A program made the position numbers and the translations under genes. The notes below the pieces were generated by a model. It was not told where the DNA came from. It did no database searches and worked only from the letters and a program-made list of their open reading frames with translations. A stretch of DNA of 64,000 nt. Origin: Cellvibrionaceae bacterium. Lineage in GTDB: Bacteria > Pseudomonadota > Gammaproteobacteria > Pseudomonadales > Cellvibrionaceae. The stretch is from contig JAGKXD010000003.1 in assembly GCA_021151525.1 (NCBI GenBank), forward strand, positions 29,633 to 93,632. Reading direction: 5' to 3'. Every line of letters starts with the position of its first letter. The first letter of the stretch is position 1. This document shows positions 33,028-41,837 of this stretch, piece after piece.

Positions 33028-34227
33028 ATGAGTTCGCTCGCGAATAAACGCATCCTCTTGGGGGTGACCGGTGGTATCGCCGCCTATAAAAGTGCCGATC
33101 TAGTGCGTCGTCTACAGGATGCCGGTGCCGAGGTGCATGTGGTCATGACCGCCGCCGCGCAGGAATTTATTACCCCCCTTACCATGCAAGCGCTCTCCGG
33201 TAACCCGGTGCACACCACCCTGCTCGATCCAGCGGCAGAAGCCGGTATGGGGCATATACAGCTGGCGCGCTGGGCTGATTTGGTATTGATCGCCCCCGCC
33301 AGTGCAGATTTTATGGCGCGCTTGGTGCAGGGCCAAGGCGATGATCTTTTAACCACAATCTGCTTGGCAACGGCAGCGCCCATCGCCATAGCGCCAGCCA
33401 TGAACCAAGGTATGTGGCGCAATGCCAGTACCCAAGCCAATCTGGCCGTGTTGATTGAACGCAAAATCCATATTTTCGGCCCCGCGGCGGGCGAGCAAGC
33501 CTGCGGTGATGTTGGCCCGGGGCGGATGCTGGAGCCCTTGGCTTTAGTCGATGCCGCGGCCAGCCTTTTTACGACAGGCGCACTTGCTGGGAAAAAAGTT
33601 GTTATTACCGCCGGTCCAACGCGTGAGGCAATTGATCCGGTGCGGTACATCAGCAACCACAGTTCTGGCAAAATGGGCTACGCGCTGGCGCTGGCCGCGC
33701 TGGAGGCTGGCGCCAAGACGGTATTGATCTCCGGCCCAACCCAGTTAACGGCACCTGAGCGAGTTGAATTTATTTCGGTTACGACAGCAGAAGAAATGCT
33801 TGCCGCCAGCCTGCATGAAGCTGCCGGCTGCGATGTTTTTATTGCAGCAGCAGCCGTGGCAGATTACCGCCCAGTACACGTGGCCGCGCAAAAAATTAAA
33901 AAAACGGACGGTCTAGGCATGACGCTGGAATTGGTGAAAAATCCAGACATAGTTGCCAAAATTGCCGCCTTAGATACAAAACCTTTTACGGTTGGGTTTG
34001 CAGCAGAAAGCGAAAATCTTATTGCGCATGCACAACAAAAATTAGCGCGAAAAAATTTGAATTTAATTATTGCCAATAACATCGCCGTAACCGGTATTGG
34101 CTTTAATGCAGATGACAACGCAGTTACTGTCATAGATAGAGCGCAGCAACAGGAAATAAGCCAGCGCAGTAAAACGCAACTGGCGCGCGAACTTATAGCG
34201 CTCATTGCGAAAAAATTAACACCTTAA
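33028..34227 (+). CDS. coaBC: Bifunctional phosphopantothenoylcysteine decarboxylase/synthase
   Basis: A 399-residue protein started at the ATG at 33028; a TTG two codons earlier is less likely. The N-terminal flavin-dependent CoaC half has RILLGVTGGIAAYKSADLVR, the PAMNQGMW motif and the active-site cysteine in GEQACGDVGPGRM. The C-terminal CoaB half has ITAGPTREAIDPVRYISN and the lysine motif KIKKTDG. Together they convert 4'-phosphopantothenate and cysteine to 4'-phosphopantetheine in coenzyme A synthesis. In Pseudomonas the next gene is dut; here only 77 bases separate coaBC from algC. Confidence 0.97.
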   Translation: MSSLANKRILLGVTGGIAAYKSADLVRRLQDAGAEVHVVMTAAAQEFITPLTMQALSGNPVHTTLLDPAAEAGMGHIQLARWADLVLIAPASADFMARLVQGQGDDLLTTICLATAAPIAIAPAMNQGMWRNASTQANLAVLIERKIHIFGPAAGEQACGDVGPGRMLEPLALVDAAASLFTTGALAGKKVVITAGPTREAIDPVRYISNHSSGKMGYALALAALEAGAKTVLISGPTQLTAPERVEFISVTTAEEMLAASLHEAAGCDVFIAAAAVADYRPVHVAAQKIKKTDGLGMTLELVKNPDIVAKIAALDTKPFTVGFAAESENLIAHAQQKLARKNLNLIIANNIAVTGIGFNADDNAVTVIDRAQQQEISQRSKTQLARELIALIAKKLTP

Positions 34228-34304
34228 AATAATTGATTTTTGCGATTGAATCATAATCACTACTTAATCAGGCCGCTGTTTAATTAGACCACTTAGGGGA
34301 CACT

Positions 34305-36833
34305 GTGGACGATCTCGATAACAAAATAAAGAAGCCGGGGCTCGCACCCATTCCGCAAATTGCCGTGCCCGCGCCATCGAGCGCAGGGTCGCGCGCCGCA
34401 GCGCGAGCACAAGAGCAGGCAAAGCGCAAAGCTCAGGCACAACAGCGTTTGCTATTTATTATGTTGGGCGCCGCTTTGGTGTTGAATTTAATTTTAGGGT
34501 ATTTCTTACACGGTCTTATGGTGGGAGATGTCACCCACGCCAACGAAGATCGCTATATAAAACAAGAGTTAGAATCGGGCGCAAAAGCGGTTGGAAAATA
34601 TTTAAATGATAACCAGCAAACAATAAATAACCTTGCGCAAAATACCGCGCTTATCCAAGCCTTAAATGAAAAAAATAAAGACACCTTTACAATACTGTCT
34701 AAATCTTTTTTAGAACCCATTGAACACTCACTCGATTTTAAAATTTTAATTGCCGGCGAGTTGGATGTAGATCCAAACGGCGTGGTGCCAATACGCTTTG
34801 CTGAGTTAGATTTACTGCGGCGCGCCGAGAGAGGAGGCAAAACATATGCGGAAGCGGCCCTAATTAATGAGCAGTGGCAAATTCATTTTGTCGCGCCGGT
34901 CACCGCAGGAAAAGATTTGCCATTAATTGGCACAATCATGTTGACCCTAGATGGTGAACAACTCAAAAAAATAGTGCGCGCAACCGATAGTGGATTGGGC
35001 GAAAAAGTTCTGCAGCAGAAATTCGCTAATTCACCCGCGCTGTCCATTTTTAAATTTGGCTCGGGGGGCGCACTTCCGAGTCAAACCTTGGCTATTCCCA
35101 ACAGCAACTGGGAAATTAAGTTCACCGCTTCTGATGCATTGGTTGTACGCGCCGAAGAGGCGCCCACCTTGTGGGTTCTCGCAATAGGCTGTTGTACCGC
35201 GTTAAGTTTGTTTTTAGCACTTATCTTAAGCCGCTTCCTTGCCAAAGTTGAGCAAACAGCAGAGCAACAACTCGCGCCCACGATTGCAGAAGTTACTAAA
35301 ACAACAACGGCTCCAATCGCAGAAGCTGCGCCCAGCCCTATGTTCCAAAAGCAAGATATTTTGGATATTGCCGTTATTGACGAAGATGAAAACATTTTAG
35401 GCTTACACGACACGCGCAATAAAAAACAATCGATTGAAGTTGCTCCTATAGATGAGTCCAGCGTGCCTGCACATATTTTCCGCTCTTATGATATTCGTGG
35501 CATTGTCGGCAAAGATTTGGATGCAGAGCTCGCAGAAAAATTAGGTCAGGCCATAGGTAGTGAAGCCTTAGATAAGGGCGAGAGTTCGTTGATTGTTGCA
35601 CGCGATGGCAGAACGCACAGTCAAGAGTTAACCAACGCGCTCATAAAAGGCATTTTGCGTTCAGGCTGTAATGTAGTGAACATCGGTGTAGTGCCTACGC
35701 CTTTAATGTATTTTGCGACTTATCACTTTTCAGATGTACGCAGCGGCGTTATGGTCACCGCAAGTCACAACCCTGCGGAGTACAATGGATTTAAAGTTGT
35801 TATCAACAATAATGCCTTAGCTGATGAGGCTGTGACCGAATTGCGTTTGCGAATTTTGCGTCAACAACTTCACCACGGCATTGGCGAAGAAAGTTTCCGC
35901 GACATTATTCCGCATTATATTGAGCGCATTTTTTCTGACGTAGCCTTAGCAGGCGATGTATCCATGGTAATCGACGCAGGCAATGCAGTAACTGGCATTG
36001 TGGCTCCACAATTGTTTGAAGAGCTCGGTTGCCAAGTAACTCCGCTTTATTGCGATTTGGATGGAACCTTCCCCAATCACGATCCAGATCCAACACAAGA
36101 ACATAATTTGTTTGCGTTGATAGAAAAAGTAAAAGAAGTTAATGCGGATATTGGTGTGGCTTTTGATGGCGATGGTGATCGTTTAGTGGTGGTAACCGCT
36201 AAAGGCGACATTATTTGGCCAGATCGTCTTTTGATGTTGTTCGCTAAAGATGTTTTGTCCCGTCACCCCGGTGCAGATGTTTTGTTTGATGTGAAATGTT
36301 CGCGTCAATTGAATCAAGTGATCAGTGGTTATGGTGGTCGTCCCATTATGTGGAAAACCGGTCACTCGCCCATGAAAGCAAAAATGGTAGAAACGGGCGC
36401 GCTTATCGGCGGTGAATATTCAGGCCATATTTTTATCAAAGATCGCTGGTATGGTTTTGATGATGGCATTTATGCCATGGCGCGCCTGTTGGAAATTATT
36501 ACGCTGCGCGACCAAAGCATTGACGATATTTTCTCAGCGTTTCCGCAGCTATTAATTACACCGGAAATAAAAGTTCCGGTGCCAGATAAAGTGAAATTCG
36601 AGTTAATTAAAAAGCTAACTGAGACCGGCGATTTCCAACAGGGCAATGTCACTAGCATTGATGGTGTGCGAGTTGATTACAGCAAAGGTTGGGGCTTGGT
36701 GCGCGCTTCTAATACATCACCGGCATTGACCTTGCGCTTTGAAGCGGAAAGCGAAGATGCGTTGGCGATTATCCAACAAATTTTTAAACGTGAGCTGCTG
36801 AAAGTTGATTCCAGTCTTGCGTTGAAATTTTAA
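34305..36833 (+). CDS. algC: Phosphomannomutase/phosphoglucomutase AlgC, long form
   Basis: An 842-residue protein with a GTG start, supported by AGGGG five bases upstream. Residues 1-390 are a membrane-anchored N-terminal part: helix at ~46-66, a periplasmic-type region, and a second helix at ~289-312. The catalytic domain follows from ~395. It has the phosphoserine loop TASHNP with serine 487, the Mg-binding DGDGDR from residue 621, and the sugar-binding GGEYSGH. The enzyme interconverts 6- and 1-phosphates of mannose and glucose for exopolysaccharide and LPS. The long form with an N-terminal extension is also known in Pseudomonas. Upstream of argB as in that genus. Confidence 0.93.
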   Translation: MDDLDNKIKKPGLAPIPQIAVPAPSSAGSRAAARAQEQAKRKAQAQQRLLFIMLGAALVLNLILGYFLHGLMVGDVTHANEDRYIKQELESGAKAVGKYLNDNQQTINNLAQNTALIQALNEKNKDTFTILSKSFLEPIEHSLDFKILIAGELDVDPNGVVPIRFAELDLLRRAERGGKTYAEAALINEQWQIHFVAPVTAGKDLPLIGTIMLTLDGEQLKKIVRATDSGLGEKVLQQKFANSPALSIFKFGSGGALPSQTLAIPNSNWEIKFTASDALVVRAEEAPTLWVLAIGCCTALSLFLALILSRFLAKVEQTAEQQLAPTIAEVTKTTTAPIAEAAPSPMFQKQDILDIAVIDEDENILGLHDTRNKKQSIEVAPIDESSVPAHIFRSYDIRGIVGKDLDAELAEKLGQAIGSEALDKGESSLIVARDGRTHSQELTNALIKGILRSGCNVVNIGVVPTPLMYFATYHFSDVRSGVMVTASHNPAEYNGFKVVINNNALADEAVTELRLRILRQQLHHGIGEESFRDIIPHYIERIFSDVALAGDVSMVIDAGNAVTGIVAPQLFEELGCQVTPLYCDLDGTFPNHDPDPTQEHNLFALIEKVKEVNADIGVAFDGDGDRLVVVTAKGDIIWPDRLLMLFAKDVLSRHPGADVLFDVKCSRQLNQVISGYGGRPIMWKTGHSPMKAKMVETGALIGGEYSGHIFIKDRWYGFDDGIYAMARLLEIITLRDQSIDDIFSAFPQLLITPEIKVPVPDKVKFELIKKLTETGDFQQGNVTSIDGVRVDYSKGWGLVRASNTSPALTLRFEAESEDALAIIQQIFKRELLKVDSSLALKF

Positions 36834-36862
36834 TGTTTATTTATTGATTACAGGAAACAGCT

Positions 36863-37765
36863 ATGTCACTTAACCGTGAATCGGCGATGAATATCGCCAA
36901 CGTATTAACTGAAGCTCTGCCTTATATCCAGCGTTTCACCGGCAAAACTATAGTCGTAAAATTTGGCGGCAATGCAATGGAAGGCGAAGCATTACAAAAC
37001 AGTTTTGCGCGCGACATAGTTTTGATGAAATTAGTGGGCATGAACCCCGTTGTTGTTCACGGCGGTGGCCCGCAAATTGGAAGCTTGCTCGAAAAATTAA
37101 ATATTAAATCTGAATTCGTAAACGGCATGCGCGTAACCGACAGTGCAACCATGGACGTGGTTGAGATGGTGCTCGGTGGAACCGTGAATAAACAAATTGT
37201 TAGCTTGATTAACCGCAACGGCGGCCAAGCAATTGGTTTAACCGGTAAAGACGGCCAATTAATTCGTGCAAAAAAATTAACGGTGACTCACAAAACTCCG
37301 GAGATGCAAGCGCCCGAAATTGTAGATATTGGTCACGTGGGTGAAGTGTCTGGCGTGAATACCGCTGTTATCGACATGTTAATCAACAGCGATTTTATTC
37401 CAGTTATTGCACCTATTGGTGTGGGTGAAGACGGTTCGTCTTACAACATCAACGCCGATTTGGTTGCAGGAAAAATTGCTGAATATTTGAATGCCGAAAA
37501 ATTAATGTTGTTGACCAACGTATCTGGCTTGCAAGATAAACAAGGCAAAGTCTTAACGGGTTTGAGCACTGCACAAGTAGATGCTTTGATTGAAGACGGC
37601 ACCATTTACGGCGGCATGTTGCCAAAAATTGCTTGCGCGCTTGATGCCGTAAAAGGCGGCTGTACAAGTGCTCACATTATCGATGGTCGTGTTGACCATG
37701 CCGTGTTGCTGGAAATTTTCACTGATGCTGGTGTGGGTACGTTAATTACCAACAAAGCAAAGTAA
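36863..37765 (+). CDS. argB: Acetylglutamate kinase
   Basis: A 300-residue protein with AGGAAA before its ATG. It carries TIVVKFGGNAMEG at the N-terminus, VVHGGGPQIG, the substrate-binding FVNGMRVTD, and NINADLVAGKIAEYL near the C-terminal nucleotide site. It phosphorylates N-acetylglutamate, the second step of arginine synthesis and in many bacteria the step inhibited by arginine. A 29-base gap after algC suggests one transcript. Confidence 0.97.
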   Translation: MSLNRESAMNIANVLTEALPYIQRFTGKTIVVKFGGNAMEGEALQNSFARDIVLMKLVGMNPVVVHGGGPQIGSLLEKLNIKSEFVNGMRVTDSATMDVVEMVLGGTVNKQIVSLINRNGGQAIGLTGKDGQLIRAKKLTVTHKTPEMQAPEIVDIGHVGEVSGVNTAVIDMLINSDFIPVIAPIGVGEDGSSYNINADLVAGKIAEYLNAEKLMLLTNVSGLQDKQGKVLTGLSTAQVDALIEDGTIYGGMLPKIACALDAVKGGCTSAHIIDGRVDHAVLLEIFTDAGVGTLITNKAK

Positions 37766-37783
37766 TCGTCCACAGCGGATTCA

Positions 37784-37808
37784 GCAGATACGGATTGCCC
37801 GTATCTGC
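37784..37808 (+). terminator. Possible terminator after argB
   Basis: GCAGATACGG / CCGTATCTGC stem (10 bp, five-base loop) followed by a moderately T-rich stretch (CGGGTCTTTTA). The T tract is weak, so readthrough to slmA is likely. Confidence 0.4.
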
Positions 37809-37840
37809 CGGGTCTTTTACCACGGATATAGGTGCCTGCA

Positions 37841-38452
37841 ATGAGTAAAATTGGAAGTCATACCTCCCGCCGCGAACAAATTCTTTCCGCGCTGGCCAAG
37901 ATGCTTGAAGAGAGCCCGGGCGAGCGCATCACTACGTCGGCCTTAGCAAAAGCTGTAGGTGTTTCAGAAGCTGCACTTTATCGCCACTTTCCCAGCAAAA
38001 CAAAAATGTTCGAAGGCTTAATCGAGTTTATTGAGGAAAGTATTTTCTCTCAAATCACCTTGGTGATTGCAGAAGAAAAATCGGCGATCAAGCGCTGCGA
38101 ATTAGTGGTTAAGCTTATACTCAATTTTGTTGAACAAAATCCGGGATTGTCGCGCCTCTTGGTCGGCGATGTACTAACAGGGGAAACGGAGCGCTTACGT
38201 CAACGCATAGCACAATTCTTTGAGCGTGTTGAAACTCAACTAAAGCAAATCTTGCGCGACGCTGAATTGCGCAATCATTTACAAGCCGCATTACCGGCAG
38301 CCGCTTTCGCTCATTTTTTAATGGCCTACGTTGATGGTGTTATGGTCCAGTTTGTGCGGAGCGAATTTCAAAAACTGCCCGGCGACCAATGGTTGGAGCA
38401 GTGGCGGGCTTTGGCACCACTGCTTATGCAGATTGAATTAATTGAAGTGTAA
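37841..38452 (+). CDS. slmA: Nucleoid occlusion factor SlmA
   Basis: A 203-residue TetR-family protein. I start at the ATG at 37841; a GTG three codons earlier is possible. The helix-turn-helix is TSALAKAVGVSEAALYRHFP (residues ~33-52), preceded by SRREQILSALAKML. The C-terminal domain (ERLRQRIAQFFERVETQL, ..FAHFLMAYVDGVMVQF) matches SlmA. SlmA binds chromosomal sites and blocks FtsZ assembly over the nucleoid. Position after argB fits the Pseudomonas order, which supports SlmA rather than a generic TetR repressor. Confidence 0.88.
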   Translation: MSKIGSHTSRREQILSALAKMLEESPGERITTSALAKAVGVSEAALYRHFPSKTKMFEGLIEFIEESIFSQITLVIAEEKSAIKRCELVVKLILNFVEQNPGLSRLLVGDVLTGETERLRQRIAQFFERVETQLKQILRDAELRNHLQAALPAAAFAHFLMAYVDGVMVQFVRSEFQKLPGDQWLEQWRALAPLLMQIELIEV

Positions 38453-38470
38453 AAACCTGGGTCTAATTCC

Positions 38471-38505
38471 AAAATAAAAAAACCGGCTGCGCCGGTTTTA
38501 ATTTG
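38471..38505. terminator. Bidirectional terminator
   Basis: AAAATAAAAAAACCGGC / GCCGGTTTTAATTT with a TGC loop, between slmA and the convergent DUF4124-like gene. Confidence 0.85.
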
Positions 38506-39124
38506 ATTGACCAGTAATTTGAATAAAGCGTTCTTTGTCTTGATCATATTTCGCGGCGGCGCCATCGTATTCTGCTTGGCGCTGTTTGATCTGATTGTTG
38601 AGATCCTTTTCTTCTGCACGTAGAGTCGAAATGTTTTTCAGAATATCTTCAGAGACAGTTTTGCCATTGCGCTCAATCGTTGCGGCATGCTCTTCTTGAG
38701 CTTTCAATTGGGTTTTAACGCTTGCAAGGTTTGCCTGCAAAATACTAATGGTATTTACCAGTTCTTGCAGGTTCCGTGTTTTGGCTGAATCAATATCTTT
38801 CACTGAGCTATACGTTTGGCGCAATAGCAAATCTACACGAGCTTGCTCTTTAGCAGCTTTGCGCTCCTTGGCAATACGATCGGCGTCAGCTTCCGGTGGT
38901 GCCGGTGGAACTACCTTAAGCACCTCACCGTTAATGGTTAACATTTCATAACCGTTGCGCACATACTGAGGTGGTATAGTTTGCGAAACCACCTTACCGC
39001 CATCGCTAGTGGTGTAACGATAGAAAACTTTTTTATCCGTTTCGGCAAACGTGTTTACACTCGCGACAATAAAAAAGCCGCTTATCACCAAAAGCTTTGC
39101 GATGGATTGGAATCGTTGTTTCAT
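38498..39124 (-). CDS. Exported coiled-coil protein with DUF4124-like N-terminus
   Basis: A 208-residue protein, ATG at 39124; a TTG three codons earlier is possible. The signal peptide ends at NTFAE. Residues ~32-75 (KKVFYRYTTSDGGKVVSQTI, then VRNGYEMLTING) resemble DUF4124, a small beta domain of periplasmic proteins with unknown role. Residues ~85-195 are strongly charged and heptad-like (AKERKAAKEQARVDLLLRQT, ..RAEEKDLNNQIKQRQAEYD), so a long coiled coil is expected. Function unknown. Sits between slmA and pyrE. Confidence 0.7.
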   Translation of the reverse strand: MKQRFQSIAKLLVISGFFIVASVNTFAETDKKVFYRYTTSDGGKVVSQTIPPQYVRNGYEMLTINGEVLKVVPPAPPEADADRIAKERKAAKEQARVDLLLRQTYSSVKDIDSAKTRNLQELVNTISILQANLASVKTQLKAQEEHAATIERNGKTVSEDILKNISTLRAEEKDLNNQIKQRQAEYDGAAAKYDQDKERFIQITGQSN

Positions 39125-39191
39125 AGCTACCAAACATTAATTAAGGAATGAACGTTAGGTGTAAGTTTAAAACCTACACCTTAACCTTAGC

Positions 39192-39836
39192 TTACTCCAC
39201 GCCATAGGTGCTGCGATAAGCTTTAATTTTGCTCACCATATCCTGTTGGTTTGCCTGACCCTCAAGATAATGGATTATATGATTTAAGTTAATGATGCTG
39301 ACCACAGGAATATTAAAAGATTGTTCAACCTCTTGAATTGCAGACAAGTCGCCCTGACCTCTTTCTTGGCGATTGAGACCAATCAAGACCGCAGCTGGCA
39401 CGGCTCCTGCTGACTGAATAATGGACATGACTTCACGCACTGCAGTTCCTGCGGTTATGACATCATCTACGATTAAAACTTTGCCCACTAAGGGTGCGCC
39501 AACGAGCGTTCCGCCCTCTCCGTGGTCTTTTGCTTCTTTGCGGTTGTAACAATAGGGCAGATCTTGTTGATGATGATCTGCCAAGGCGATAGCAGTGGTA
39601 GCTGCCAAAGGAATACCTTTATAGGCAGGACCGAAAACAATATCGAAATCGATATTGGTATCTTTGATGGCGGCGGCGTAGTAGCGGCCCAGTTCGGCCA
39701 GAGCGCTGCCGGTTTGAAAACGGCCAGCGTTAAAAAAGTAGGGGCTGGTGCGGCCAGATTTCAGGGTGAACTCACCAAAGCAGAGTGCTTGGTGCTTAAT
39801 CGCCAGCTGAATGAAGTCGTGCTGGTATTTTTGCAT
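39192..39836 (-). CDS. pyrE: Orotate phosphoribosyltransferase
   Basis: A 214-residue protein of usual length. The N-terminal FGEFTLKSGRTSPYFFNAG, the YNRKEAKDHGEGG flexible loop and the PRPP-binding VLIVDDVITAGTAV are all present. It makes orotidine 5'-phosphate from orotate and PRPP in pyrimidine synthesis. Divergent from crc across 226 bases, the same arrangement as in Pseudomonas. Confidence 0.97.
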   Translation of the reverse strand: MQKYQHDFIQLAIKHQALCFGEFTLKSGRTSPYFFNAGRFQTGSALAELGRYYAAAIKDTNIDFDIVFGPAYKGIPLAATTAIALADHHQQDLPYCYNRKEAKDHGEGGTLVGAPLVGKVLIVDDVITAGTAVREVMSIIQSAGAVPAAVLIGLNRQERGQGDLSAIQEVEQSFNIPVVSIINLNHIIHYLEGQANQQDMVSKIKAYRSTYGVE

Positions 39837-40062
39837 GCAAATTTCCTATTTATGGACTAAGTTTTAAGAAAGCTAAGGTCGGCAGACCCAAGAATAAGAT
39901 TTTATGGGCATGGGTATTGAACTCAATTGTCTTTTGGTTATCTAGTAGTTTTCCTACTTACAATTCCCCATAAAGCTTCTAAAATTGTAACAATTCGAAA
40001 CATAGGTAACACATTGTGATAAACCTTGGGTATCATACACAGTCCGTAATCAAGGGGCTAAC

Positions 40063-40839
40063 ATGAGAGTTATAAGTCTTAGCGTCGATGGGATCGTTCA
40101 GTCGGCGCAGCGCGGTCTTTATGACTGGCTGGCAAATCAGGATGCAGATCTAATCTGTTTGCAAGATCTTCGCGCTCGCGAGCGCGATATGGAAAAGCCC
40201 GAGTACCAACTTGACGGCTACTTTGCTTATTTCTTTGACTCCGGTACCAAAAATTACAACGGTGTAGCTATTTATACCCGCGTTCAACCCAAAGCACTTA
40301 TTTACGGATTGGGCTTTGCCTCTGGTGTCGATATGGAAGGTCGCTACTTACAAGTCGATTACGAGCAACTGAGTGTAGGCTCATTGCTGGCTCCCAGTGC
40401 AACCTCAGAGCTTGAGTCGCAAGAAGTTAAAATTAAGTTCTTTGATGATTTCCAGGCCCACCTCGACAAAATTACCCGCAAGCGTCGCGAATACATTTTC
40501 TGCGGTAACTGGGCCATGGCTCATACCCCGCGCGACGTGAGCAACTCTGGTGAAAACCAACACAACTCTGGCTTCCTGCCCCATGAACGTCAATGGTTGA
40601 GCCAGCTCTATAACCAACTGGGCTATGTAGATGCATTCCGCCGCGTCAATAAAGACAGCGACGAATACAGCTGGTGGCCAAAAGGTTTAAAAGGCGACGG
40701 TGATGGCTGGCGTACAGACTTCCAAGTTGTCTCCAACAGCATTGGGCCAAAAGTTGAATACGCTGCAATTTATAAAACCCAGCAGTTCTCCAGCCATATG
40801 CCGGTCATTATCGATTACGATATAGAACTCTTGCCTTAA
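40063..40839 (+). CDS. crc: Catabolite repression control protein Crc
   Basis: A 258-residue protein of the exonuclease III/endonuclease-phosphatase fold. The start MRVISLSVDGIVQSAQRGLYD, ICLQDLRA, QLDGYF and FFDDFQAHLDK..RKRREYIFCG match Pseudomonas Crc closely. Relative to active ExoIII (NINGxR, LQExK), the metal-site positions are altered (SVDG; LQDLRA). This agrees with Crc having lost nuclease activity and acting with Hfq to block translation of catabolic mRNAs. The adjacent pyrE supports the assignment. It suggests that carbon-source hierarchy here works through Hfq-Crc. Confidence 0.92.
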   Translation: MRVISLSVDGIVQSAQRGLYDWLANQDADLICLQDLRARERDMEKPEYQLDGYFAYFFDSGTKNYNGVAIYTRVQPKALIYGLGFASGVDMEGRYLQVDYEQLSVGSLLAPSATSELESQEVKIKFFDDFQAHLDKITRKRREYIFCGNWAMAHTPRDVSNSGENQHNSGFLPHERQWLSQLYNQLGYVDAFRRVNKDSDEYSWWPKGLKGDGDGWRTDFQVVSNSIGPKVEYAAIYKTQQFSSHMPVIIDYDIELLP

Positions 40840-40859
40840 GTCACATTACAGTGCATTAC

Positions 40860-40895
40860 AAAAACCCCGCCTACTTAGGCGGGGTTTTTATTTTG
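40860..40895 (+). terminator. Terminator after crc
   Basis: AAAAACCCCGCC / GGCGGGGTTTTT stem with a TACTTA loop and T-rich tail, 21 bases after the crc stop codon. Confidence 0.9.
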
Positions 40896-41045
40896 ATAAG
40901 CTTAAAAATAAAAAATGAATAAAAAGTTGCCCTATTTCCAGTTATTCCCAAATATTCCGCTTCCTAGTTTGCAAGGAATCCCCAAGAATAAGTTTCAGGC
41001 TTGCGTAATTGCAGCCTTACTGAATTATTTTTTAAAGGAATTTTT

Positions 41046-41777
41046 ATGAACGTTGGTGAAAAAATAAAACAGCTGCGCACAGATAAAAATCTCACCCAGC
41101 CGCAACTCGCGGAAGCGATTGGCATTGAGCAATCTTATTTGTCGAAATTAGAAAATGATAAATCGGTTCCTTCTGCCGATATTTTTCAAGCAATCCTAAA
41201 GGCGCTTGCGGTAGATGTTGGAAATTTTCTTGAGGGGATAGATGAAAAAATTATCCATCGCCAATTGCGACAAATTCCGGAAGTGGCAAATTATTTAAAC
41301 GCAGGTGTTGCGTACAAAATCCACAATATTAAAAAGTGGTTGTATGGTTCTGCGGTGGCTTGTGTGATTGGGCTTACCTTGATAGTGGCGAGCTATAAAG
41401 GATTGCTCTTTTCAGATAAGCAGTACAACTACGTATCCGAAGGCGTGATTTTGGAGGGGGAACCAACTAATATTTATCGCACGCACAACACGATTGCATT
41501 CTCAAGATTGCAGGCAAACGAAATCACTACTGCAGAAATGCTAAAGCTGGAAAATGAGTTTGCGATCAAGCGAATCAGGGAGGAAAGAATGCTGCTTACG
41601 GATTATCGTGGCGATGATTTTATGTTGCCAGTTGAAGGTGGGTCGCGAATCTATCACTTAACCGATACTGCTCAGAATGAACGGGTAGAAAATCGTTTTC
41701 TTATGCTGTTGGGTGTTTTGTTGGCATTTTCTGGATTGCTAGGCTTCTTCGTTGAATTTCGTTTGCGAAGAATTTAA
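41046..41777 (+). CDS. XRE-family regulator with two membrane helices
   Basis: A 243-residue protein. I start at MNVGEKIKQLR because AAAGGA lies 6 bases upstream. Residues ~6-60 are an XRE helix-turn-helix (LTQPQLAEAIGIEQSYLSKL). Helices are expected at ~98-116 and ~217-238, with ~100 residues between them, presumably in the periplasm. Membrane-bound XRE proteins of this shape have no settled role. It is inserted between crc and rph, which are closer in Pseudomonas, and it shares a terminator with rph. Confidence 0.8.
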   Translation: MNVGEKIKQLRTDKNLTQPQLAEAIGIEQSYLSKLENDKSVPSADIFQAILKALAVDVGNFLEGIDEKIIHRQLRQIPEVANYLNAGVAYKIHNIKKWLYGSAVACVIGLTLIVASYKGLLFSDKQYNYVSEGVILEGEPTNIYRTHNTIAFSRLQANEITTAEMLKLENEFAIKRIREERMLLTDYRGDDFMLPVEGGSRIYHLTDTAQNERVENRFLMLLGVLLAFSGLLGFFVEFRLRRI

Positions 41778-41791
41778 ATTTTTTACGCGGA

Positions 41792-41827
41792 ATAAAAAAG
41801 GGGCGATTTAATCGCCCCTTTTCTTTT
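41792..41827. terminator. Bidirectional terminator between XRE gene and rph
   Basis: AAAAAAGGGGCGATT / AATCGCCCCTTTTC perfect stem with A and T tracts, between convergent genes. Confidence 0.9.
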
Positions 41828-41837
41828 CGACAACATC

